Below are positions 1-5,386 of a DNA stretch of 7,844 nt, piece by piece (the first letter of the stretch is position 1; each line of letters opens with the position of its first letter). Made by a program: the position numbers and the translations under genes. This stretch comes from an uncultured Eubacterium sp. GTDB lineage: Bacteria; Bacillota; Clostridia; Lachnospirales; Lachnospiraceae. Where the stretch lies: NCBI GenBank assembly GCA_900550135.1, contig URQO01000072.1:1-7844 (forward strand), read 5' to 3'. The notes below the pieces were generated by a model, which was not told where the DNA came from, searched no databases, and worked only from the letters and a program-made list of their open reading frames with translations.

Positions 1-60
1 TTCGAAGGCGGTGCCAACAGATTTACAGTCTGCCCCCTTTGGCCACTCGGGAATCTGCCC
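1..60 (-). tRNA. tRNA-Tyr (GUA anticodon), 3' end cut off by window edge
   Basis: Read on the minus strand from position 60, the sequence has a 7-nt acceptor strand (GGGCAGA), two T residues, a CCC/GGG D-stem around a loop GAGTGGCCAAA, an anticodon stem GCAGA/TCTGT and the loop CTGTAAA. The anticodon GTA lies at 26-24, which decodes tyrosine. A long variable arm (type II tRNA, usual for bacterial Tyr) follows, and the window ends just inside the T-stem, so the T-loop, the acceptor 3' strand and any encoded CCA lie to the left. It is a normal gene truncated only by the window edge. Confidence 0.93.
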
Positions 61-120
61 ATACTAACTTAGAAAGCAATTTTATATTTTATATAATTAA
101 ATCAAACTTGCTTGGATGAG

Positions 121-150
121 ATTATATAAAATGTAAAAGTTATTTGCGAA
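121..150 (-). promoter_or_regulatory. possible sigma-A promoter for tRNA-Tyr
   Basis: On the minus strand a perfect TATAAT (126-121) is preceded by TTCGCA (150-145), four of six matches to the -35 consensus, with an 18-bp spacer. Transcription would start near 114, leaving a leader of about 50 nt before the tRNA 5' end at 60. The region is so AT-rich that other -10-like boxes exist (for example TATAAA closer to the tRNA), so this assignment is tentative. Confidence 0.35.
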
Positions 151-179
151 GCAAATGACAGTGAGCAAACTTTGTTTGC
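142..179. repeat. two small perfect hairpins in the insert of the tRNA-upstream repeat
   Basis: ATTTGC-gaa-GCAAAT (142-156) and GCAAAC-ttt-GTTTGC (165-179) are perfect 6-bp stems with 3-nt loops. They lie 8 bp apart and share the GCAAA/TTTGC core, so they can also pair with each other in alternative ways. Neither is followed by a run of T on either strand, so they do not look like intrinsic terminators. They are mostly in the segment present in only one of the two duplicated units. Confidence 0.6.
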
Positions 180-331
180 GAACTGCTTTCTAATGCATTG
201 AAAGCTATCTTATACTCTATATAATCGAATCAAGCTTGTTTGCGAACTGCTTTCTTTTCTTCCAACAATATACATTTATACCATACTTATTATAAAAGTG
301 CAATTACAATTTTATTTTTTTGACAATAATT

Positions 332-562
332 TCATTCATTAAAATCCACCATTCTGGTATGCTCTATACCTCTTCTGCAATCTACTACAAAATCCAACCA
401 ATTATCTGTCATTTCAGTAAAAGTCAAAACTTTTAGATTTTTGTTGGGAGTATATTCATACCTATTTAATATCGATTTTCCCCTCTTCGTCAATGCCCCA
501 CGTTTTGCCTTCGTCTCGTAACCAGTACAATCAAATCCGAAAGCCATCTGGCTTTCCTTCAC
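332..562 (-). pseudogene. remnant resembling the middle of a DUF3990 protein
   Basis: A 76-codon frame opens with GTG and stays open further upstream into the sortase promoter region, so no clear start exists; I see no good Shine-Dalgarno sequence. Residues about 28-68 resemble the DUF3990 core: a strand ending in ILNRYEY, then LKVLTF, then the signature-like DNWLDFVVDCRRG followed by EH. In the family as I recall it, the chain continues for dozens of residues after this point (a YDIV-type motif); here it ends after eight unrelated residues. The N-terminal LYHGS-type motif is also missing. The likeliest reading is a decayed, internally truncated gene. DUF3990 proteins are of uncertain function and are often found in accessory regions. 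A short intact gene is possible but less likely. Confidence 0.5.
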
Positions 563-577
563 AAAATCATAAATTCT

Positions 578-606
578 TTGACATCCCCCGTTATAAATAA
601 TATACT
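578..606 (+). promoter_or_regulatory. strong sigma-A promoter of the sortase-LCP operon
   Basis: A perfect -35 box TTGACA (578-583) and a -10 box TATACT (601-606, five of six) are separated by the optimal 17 bp. Transcription should begin near 613, giving a short leader of about 25 nt that contains only the Shine-Dalgarno sequence of the sortase gene. No operator-like palindrome is obvious around it. Confidence 0.8.
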
Positions 607-637
607 TAAAGTTAGTATTTTTCTTAAGGAGTTTTTT

Positions 638-1393
638 ATGAATCGAAAAAAAGTTTTTTGGAGTGCTATTTTAATAGTTGCTTTGATTGTAATGTTCATT
701 GCCGGTTACAAACTTTACATTAATAATAAGGGAGAAAGTGTTGACGTAGAACAATTTACCAAAGAATCTTCTACCACACAATCAACTTCCGGGTTAGCTG
801 AAAACCATAACATTAATTGGAAAAAACTAAAGAAACAAAATTCCGACATTTATTCATGGATATACATTCCTAACACCAAGGTAGATTATCCGGTAGTACA
901 ATCTACAGGTGATGAAAAAGATGATTTTTATTTAACTCACAACATTGAAAAGAAATACGACATATATGGTGCCATATACAGCGAGATTCAAAATGCCACC
1001 GATTATTCAGACCCGGTTACCGTGCTTTACGGTCATAACATGAATAATGGTTCAATGTTTAAGACTCTTCATTCCTTTGAAGATCCTAATTTTTTTAAGA
1101 AGAACAAGTATATTTACATATATATGCCAAATCATAAACTGACATACAAAATTTACTCAGCTTACGTATATGATGACAGACACATTCTCAATTCATTTGA
1201 CTTTAGAAATAAAAATATATTAAAAAAATATCAGAAATATACATTGAATCCTGATTCGATGACAAAAAATACACGAAAAGTCAAATTGGACAAAAACAGT
1301 AATATGTTAACATTAAGCACTTGTACCAGTGGTGCAGCAAACACAAGATATTTAGTACAGGGGGTTCTTATAAAAAATGAGCAAACAGAATAA
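638..1393 (+). CDS. class B sortase, membrane-anchored cysteine transpeptidase
   Basis: This 251-residue protein should cleave a five-residue sorting signal in secreted proteins and join them to the peptidoglycan cross-bridge outside the membrane. A short basic start (NRKK) and one membrane segment at residues 7-23 give an N-in, C-out anchor; a Ser/Thr-rich linker runs to about 55. The catalytic domain carries the class B features SWIYIPNTKVDYPVVQ (73-88), His133 in LYGHNM, Cys229 in TLSTC and Arg237 in RYLVQG, so the full His-Cys-Arg triad is present and the length is normal. The ATG at 638 was chosen because AAGGAG (626-631) lies 6 nt before it; an upstream in-frame TTG at 578 is part of the promoter. 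The 3' end overlaps the LCP gene by 17 bp, which implies co-transcription and coupled translation. The likely substrate is the SPKTG protein encoded at 2905. Sortase class is clear; the exact substrate range is inferred. Confidence 0.93.
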   Translation: MNRKKVFWSAILIVALIVMFIAGYKLYINNKGESVDVEQFTKESSTTQSTSGLAENHNINWKKLKKQNSDIYSWIYIPNTKVDYPVVQSTGDEKDDFYLTHNIEKKYDIYGAIYSEIQNATDYSDPVTVLYGHNMNNGSMFKTLHSFEDPNFFKKNKYIYIYMPNHKLTYKIYSAYVYDDRHILNSFDFRNKNILKKYQKYTLNPDSMTKNTRKVKLDKNSNMLTLSTCTSGAANTRYLVQGVLIKNEQTE

Positions 1394-2744
1394 AAAAGAC
1401 GATTTATACAGCAATATTGAATTGATTCCTGATGAGGCAATTAAGGACACTGATTCAGAGCAGGGATTTGAAGTGGACTGGAACGTTATTGAGGAAAAAT
1501 ATGCAAAGCATAACCATCACCACTCTAGTCACCAACATTCATCAGAACATTGTAGCGAGCACGAACATTCATCAGAGCATAGTAGCGAGCACAAACATTC
1601 ATCAGAGCATAGTAGCGAGCACCGACATTCATCAGAACATAGACATTCATCAGACAATCACAATAGCAGACATTCTGCCCGTCATCATTCATCGGACAGG
1701 TCCAAAAAGCCATCCGGCAAATCCAAGAAGAAATGGAGCAAAAAGAAGAAAATACTGGTTGGAATACTGATTTTCATTCTTTGCCTTATTATAGGCACTG
1801 TTGCTGCTTTCTTTATTCTAAGAAACATTGGTAAAAATGCGATGCTTAACTATGATAATCTTAATATCAATGTTCCTGATGGTGTAGATTACGAGAATAA
1901 TGGTGAATTTGTTTACTATAAAGGTCACAAATATCAATTTAATAAGAAGATTGCAAGCATTTTATTTATGGGTATAGACAACCGTTCACTAAAGGATAAA
2001 GCAACTCCCGGTACAGCCGGTCAGGCCGATGCTTTATATTTGTTTACATACAATACTGAAACAGGTTACATAAAAGTTCTTAGCCTTAACCGTGACTCTA
2101 TGGCTGACATCAGCCGATACGACGAACACGGCAACTATTACGACACCACAAAAGCCCAGTTATGTTTGGCATATGCATATGGTGACGGCAAATCACTTAG
2201 TGCTGAAAATCAGGTTACTGCTGTTGAACGTATGTTATACAACGTTCCAATTAATGGATATTATGCAATTGATTTGGATGCAATAAAGATTTTAAATGAT
2301 GATATTGGTGGTGTAACCCTTACACCTGAATATACTTTTGGTAGTTTTACAAAAGGTCAGACAATAACTATCAAAGGTGATATGGCAGAAGAATTTGTAA
2401 GACATAGAGATACAAGCCTTTTGGATGACAATACAAGACGTATGGCATGTCAAAGATTGTATATAAATTCTTTTGCAAACCAAATTGTTCCTGCCATCAA
2501 AAAAGACTTAGGTGTAGCCGTTGACTTATATAATCACAGTTCATCCAATACAACAACAAATATTTCTACACCTATACTTACATACTTAGCATCAACCCTT
2601 GCTACCAACTATAACGGATTAAACATGGTCAATATTAAGGGTAAGTATTATGACAATCCAAAAGATGAATTTGCTGAGTATATAGTAAAGAAGAAAAGTT
2701 TGTTTAAAACTGTATTAGATTTATTCTATACACAAATTGACTAA
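1377..2744 (+). CDS. LytR-CpsA-Psr (LCP) family glycopolymer transferase with His-rich cytoplasmic tail
   Basis: LCP proteins move lipid-linked glycopolymers (teichoic acids, capsule) onto peptidoglycan, and in Actinomyces oris onto a sortase-anchored protein. This 455-residue member has an acidic start (1-44), a Ser/His/Glu-rich stretch (45-104, 21 histidines), a lysine-rich block (110-125), one membrane helix (126-148) and an extracellular LCP domain from about 193. Family motifs visible are FMGIDNRS (197-204), QADALYLFTYN with Asp218 (216-226), LNRDSM with Arg239 and Asp240, a GG at 311-312, EEFVRHRD with Arg342 and Arg344, and NTRRMACQR (352-360). These fit the acidic and arginine residues that bind Mg and the lipid pyrophosphate. 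The start overlaps the sortase gene; a weak GGGGG (1360-1364) lies 12 nt upstream, so translation is probably coupled. The oddity is the His-rich cytoplasmic tail, far longer than usual. Family is sure; which polymer or acceptor it uses is not known. Confidence 0.92.
   Translation: MSKQNKKDDLYSNIELIPDEAIKDTDSEQGFEVDWNVIEEKYAKHNHHHSSHQHSSEHCSEHEHSSEHSSEHKHSSEHSSEHRHSSEHRHSSDNHNSRHSARHHSSDRSKKPSGKSKKKWSKKKKILVGILIFILCLIIGTVAAFFILRNIGKNAMLNYDNLNINVPDGVDYENNGEFVYYKGHKYQFNKKIASILFMGIDNRSLKDKATPGTAGQADALYLFTYNTETGYIKVLSLNRDSMADISRYDEHGNYYDTTKAQLCLAYAYGDGKSLSAENQVTAVERMLYNVPINGYYAIDLDAIKILNDDIGGVTLTPEYTFGSFTKGQTITIKGDMAEEFVRHRDTSLLDDNTRRMACQRLYINSFANQIVPAIKKDLGVAVDLYNHSSSNTTTNISTPILTYLASTLATNYNGLNMVNIKGKYYDNPKDEFAEYIVKKKSLFKTVLDLFYTQID
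1533..1657 (+). repeat. 30-bp tandem repeat encoding the His-rich tail
   Basis: Three full 30-bp units (1533-1562, 1563-1592, 1593-1622) are followed by a partial one with a further half unit to about 1657. Units two and three differ at only two bases; the first and last have drifted more. Each unit encodes ten residues of the pattern xHSSEHSSEH with x being E, K or R. As 30 is a multiple of three, gain or loss of units by slippage or recombination would change tail length without breaking the frame. Confidence 0.9.
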
Positions 2745-2786
2745 TATTAATATAAAATGTTAAACTTTATATCATTGAAAACACCC

Positions 2787-2812
2787 TTATAAGCCATCAT
2801 ATAAGCTTATAA
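2787..2812 (+). terminator. weak inverted repeat after the LCP gene
   Basis: TTATAAGC (2787-2794) and GCTTATAA (2805-2812) form an 8-bp stem with a 10-nt loop, followed by AAATATTTT. It begins 43 bp after the LCP stop. The stem has only two G-C pairs and the T-run is poor, so it would be at best a leaky terminator; read-through into the next gene is likely. Confidence 0.3.
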
Positions 2813-2835
2813 AAATATTTTCATTTGGAAAAAGA

Positions 2836-2863
2836 TTGCATTTTCTACATATTAGGGTATAAT
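2836..2863 (+). promoter_or_regulatory. promoter of the small SPKTG protein gene
   Basis: A perfect TATAAT (2858-2863) follows TTGCAT (2836-2841) with a 16-bp spacer. The start of transcription would be near 2870, giving a leader of about 35 nt that contains the CGGAGG ribosome binding site. This would let the substrate be made in larger amounts than, or independently of, the sortase and LCP proteins encoded upstream. Confidence 0.65.
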
Positions 2864-2904
2864 TAGAAAGAGTATTGATTTATATCCACGGAGGTAAAAT
2901 TATT

Positions 2905-3207
2905 ATGAAGAGATGTTTATTAGTTTTATTAGCTACTTTAGTTTTAACATTTACAGTAACAAGTACAGCAACAGTTTTTGCAAAGAAGAGTCCAAGCGGC
3001 CATGTAAAACCTGACCATGGACGTGGACACGATGGTGATGGCGGCAATGGAAATGGTGGCGATGGACGTGACATAAATGGTGGCAATGGAAATGACTCAT
3101 CAACATCACCAAAGACAGGTGTTGACAACACACTTCCTTTTGTAGCACTTATTACAGCAGCCGGTGTTGTATTAGTTTCTAAGAAAGAATTAAACAAAGT
3201 TGCATAA
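2905..3207 (+). CDS. small secreted Gly/Asp/Asn-rich protein with SPKTG cell-wall sorting signal
   Basis: No named family is recognised. The 100-residue product has a signal peptide (KR at 2-3, hydrophobic 4-25, likely cleavage after VFA at 26), a low-complexity middle, and a C-terminal sorting signal: SPKTG at 68-72, hydrophobic residues 77-91 and the charged tail KKELNK. Cleavage between Thr71 and Gly72 would leave only about 45 residues attached to the wall. That part has no Cys or aromatic residues, three His, and runs of Gly with Asp and Asn, including GGDGRDIN and GGNGND. SPKTG is a known motif for Clostridioides difficile SrtB, so the class B sortase encoded 1.5 kb upstream is the obvious partner. 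The ATG at 2905 was preferred over an in-frame TTG at 2875 because GGAGG (2890-2894) sits 10 nt before it and the basic signal-peptide start begins there. It has its own promoter and ends 14 bp before a strong terminator. Sorting to the wall is well supported; the role is unknown. Confidence 0.85.
   Translation: MKRCLLVLLATLVLTFTVTSTATVFAKKSPSGHVKPDHGRGHDGDGGNGNGGDGRDINGGNGNDSSTSPKTGVDNTLPFVALITAAGVVLVSKKELNKVA
3040..3094 (+). repeat. short direct repeat in the Gly-rich coding segment
   Basis: The 16-bp stretches at 3040-3055 and 3079-3094 differ at one base and encode GGNGN each. They suggest that the glycine-rich segment grew by local duplication. The repeat lies wholly inside the SPKTG protein gene. 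Confidence 0.6.
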
Positions 3208-3221
3208 ACATAACTTACATG

Positions 3222-3269
3222 CAATATAAAAAGAGCATTTCATTAGTTTGAAATGCTCTTTTTATATTG
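3222..3269. terminator. bidirectional intrinsic terminator between converging genes
   Basis: A perfect 20-bp stem (3222-3241 with 3250-3269) encloses an 8-nt loop. The core is AGAGCATTTC/GAAATGCTCT, flanked by A-rich sequence on one side and T-rich on the other, so that read from either strand the G/C-containing core is followed by TTTTTATATT. It lies 14 bp after the SPKTG gene (plus) and 63 bp after the GH13 gene (minus), and should stop transcription from both. Confidence 0.92.
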
Positions 3270-3332
3270 GAAAATATATTTTTTCATTATTCAAAATATA
3301 TTTACTCTTTTAACTATTCACTTATCAACAAC

Positions 3333-5369
3333 TTACAATGTATCATTTTTTCTAAATACCACCGCACTGCCTGATTTGATATTAATGCACAAATGTCCAT
3401 CTTCAGAATAAAAAGTCACTCTACCACAGTTATAAAAATCATTGTTTGTTTCAATTAATCTTTCCCACTGTGTAGATTTTTTTCCTGTTATTTTGTTTAT
3501 CGGAATATTTATCTCCTTGTCATCTTCTGATGTATTAATTGCTGTAACAACGGCATCTTTATCGTTAAATCTTCCATAACACACCAAATCTTCTCCTGCC
3601 ATCAATGAAATATAGGAACCTTTTCTTAAAACAGGATTCTGCTTGTGTAAACAAATTGCTTCCCTGTAAAATTCCAAAAGTTCCAAATCCTCATGTCCCC
3701 AAGGATAAGTTCTACGGTTGTCAGGATCAGTCCAGCCACACACACCTGCCTCATCACCATAATAAATAGTCGGTGCTCCGGGCAACGTCATCTGCATTAT
3801 TACACCCTGCTTAAATATAGCCTTACTAATATTTGAAGATGCTGCGTCTGTTCCTGACGTACCTACACGCCCTACCATTTTGTTTGTTCGTGTCATAAAC
3901 CTTGAATGATCATGATTGGATAACTCATTCATTGCCACCAATAGGGATTGATTCTGCATTCTTGCCATTTGATATTTCATGGTATCATGAAATACCTGAC
4001 CATTGCCACGCATAAGTGGATTGGAATTGTCAGAATGTTTATCCACTCCTGTTAAAAACCATGTAACCGGGTCCATAAATGCATCATAGTTCATAATAGT
4101 ATCCCACTGGTCTCCCTGAAGCCATGAATGTGCATCTCCATAATGCTCTGCCAATATTATTGCATTTGGATTTGATTTCTTTATTTCTGTTCTAAAACGT
4201 TTCCAAAAACTATGGTTAAACTCCTGACCATGTCCCAAATCGGCTGCCACGTCAAGTCTCCAGCCATCTACATTGTATGGTTGTGAAACCCATTTTTTCC
4301 CAATTTCAATAATGTAATCACACAGTTTTTTGCTACCTTCATAATTTAGTTTTGGAAGTGTATCAAATCCCCACCAACCTTCATATTCATTGTTGTTGGG
4401 CCAATTTTCTCCAGAAAACTTGAAGTATGAATTGTATGGGCTTTCTTTTGTTCTATAAGCTCCAACACTATAGTCTGCGTTGTCTTTATAAATGCCCTCT
4501 CTGTCAAGCCATTTGTTAAAAGAGCCACAATGATTAAATACTCCGTCAATAATTATCTTAATGCCATGAGCATGGGCTTTTTCTACCAATTGAATAAACA
4601 AGTCATTACTTGCTTTTAAGTTTTCTAAATCTGTAGTTCTGATTTTATATTTTGTGGCATTGTCATTGTTTGTACTGTTGTGATCCACAACATTGCCACC
4701 ATCATTTACAATTTTTCCAAAATGAGGATCTACATAATCATAATCCTGTGTGTCATATTTGTGATTGGATGGTGACACAAAAATTGGATTGAAATAAATT
4801 GCCTCAACTCCCAATTTTTCAAGGTAGTCCAACTTGTCTATAACACCCTGCAAATCTCCACCATAAAACTGTCTTGTTCCATCAACTGCAGGCGGTTCAC
4901 TCCAGTTCTTTACTGCTAATACACCTTTATTTATATAAATGTACTCATCATCTACTACATCATTTGATTTGTCACCGTTACAAAATCTGTCTACCATAAT
5001 CTGATACATTACTGCACCTTTTGCCCAATCAGGTGTTTTAAATCCCGGTGTTACCTCAAAATATCCGTTTTTATCCGGTGTATCCGTAATGCCAAGCATA
5101 TTGTAATAAATGTCACCATTTTTTGTTGTGGCTTTAAAATAGTATCTAATAATATCCTTTTCAAAAGGAACATTTGCTGTATAGTATGAAAAGTTGCCAT
5201 CTTCTCTTTCCGGCAACATTGGTATTTCACTTTTATCAACGCACACAAAGGCACCATTAATAGTGCCTTTATCTGCTCTTAATATGATTTTATATACTCC
5301 ATCTGTTTCATTACATTTACAAAAATATTCTGTACCATCATGAAATAAAATATCATTATTTATATACAT
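3333..5369 (-). CDS. GH13 alpha-glucan hydrolase, neopullulanase/cyclomaltodextrinase type
   Basis: This 678-residue enzyme should hydrolyse alpha-1,4 (perhaps also alpha-1,6) links in maltodextrins or pullulan-like glucans. No signal peptide is present, so it acts in the cytoplasm on imported oligosaccharides. Residues 1-105 look like the N-terminal beta domain of neopullulanases; the catalytic barrel starts near 115 with VMYQIMVDRFCNGD (120-133). The four GH13 regions are intact: DGVFNH (275-280), GWRLDVAAD with nucleophile Asp373, ILAEH with acid/base Glu408, and LSNHDHSR with transition-state Asp487. LPKLN (338-342) matches the MPKLN region V of neopullulanases. A small beta domain follows from about 590. 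ATG at 5369 has AGAAGG 7 nt upstream. It begins 17 bp after the ftsH stop, so it is probably the last gene of the hpt-ftsH transcript, ended by the terminator at 3222-3269. Family is sure; the exact substrate preference is not. Confidence 0.93.
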   Translation of the reverse strand: MYINNDILFHDGTEYFCKCNETDGVYKIILRADKGTINGAFVCVDKSEIPMLPEREDGNFSYYTANVPFEKDIIRYYFKATTKNGDIYYNMLGITDTPDKNGYFEVTPGFKTPDWAKGAVMYQIMVDRFCNGDKSNDVVDDEYIYINKGVLAVKNWSEPPAVDGTRQFYGGDLQGVIDKLDYLEKLGVEAIYFNPIFVSPSNHKYDTQDYDYVDPHFGKIVNDGGNVVDHNSTNNDNATKYKIRTTDLENLKASNDLFIQLVEKAHAHGIKIIIDGVFNHCGSFNKWLDREGIYKDNADYSVGAYRTKESPYNSYFKFSGENWPNNNEYEGWWGFDTLPKLNYEGSKKLCDYIIEIGKKWVSQPYNVDGWRLDVAADLGHGQEFNHSFWKRFRTEIKKSNPNAIILAEHYGDAHSWLQGDQWDTIMNYDAFMDPVTWFLTGVDKHSDNSNPLMRGNGQVFHDTMKYQMARMQNQSLLVAMNELSNHDHSRFMTRTNKMVGRVGTSGTDAASSNISKAIFKQGVIMQMTLPGAPTIYYGDEAGVCGWTDPDNRRTYPWGHEDLELLEFYREAICLHKQNPVLRKGSYISLMAGEDLVCYGRFNDKDAVVTAINTSEDDKEINIPINKITGKKSTQWERLIETNNDFYNCGRVTFYSEDGHLCINIKSGSAVVFRKNDTL

Positions 5370-5386
5370 ATATTTACCTTCTTGTA

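Larger units (their letters stand above)
72..255 (-). repeat. duplicated AT-rich unit upstream of tRNA-Tyr
   Basis: Two related units lie in direct orientation. The left halves (72-115 and 200-243) match at about 35 of 44 positions, with mostly C/T and A/G differences. The right ends (172-191 and 236-255) are identical over 20 bp. The unit at 200-255 is 56 bp; the one at 72-191 is 120 bp because it carries about 64 extra bases in the middle. The stretch codes for nothing I can recognise. It may be an old tandem duplication of a tRNA leader or a family of intergenic repeats; the function is unknown. Confidence 0.65.

Noticed and set aside
142..179. Hairpins near the tRNA as intrinsic terminators
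   Set aside because: Stems are only 6 bp and neither strand shows a T-run after them.
578..637. Sortase starting at the upstream TTG (578)
   Set aside because: That codon lies in the -35 box and upstream of the predicted transcript start; ATG at 638 has AAGGAG at ideal spacing and begins a normal membrane anchor.
1533..1657. Regular 30-bp repeats that could suggest a CRISPR array
   Set aside because: The units are directly adjacent with no spacers, stay in frame and encode the His/Ser/Glu tail of an LCP protein; no cas genes are near.
1432..1770. Open frame in another plus frame across the His-rich repeat, and a minus-strand one at 1525-1713
   Set aside because: Both are products of the 30-bp repeat, which lacks stops in several frames; neither has a ribosome site or recognisable domain.
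2875..2904. SPKTG protein starting at the upstream TTG (2875)
   Set aside because: The extra residues would be encoded over the Shine-Dalgarno sequence and would spoil the signal-peptide start; ATG at 2905 fits both.
2880..3224. Minus-strand open frame of 114 codons, with a second at 2951-3148, opposite the SPKTG gene
   Set aside because: Pro- and His-rich translations are the antisense of Gly/Asp/Asn codons; there is no ribosome site, and the plus strand has a complete signal peptide and sorting signal.
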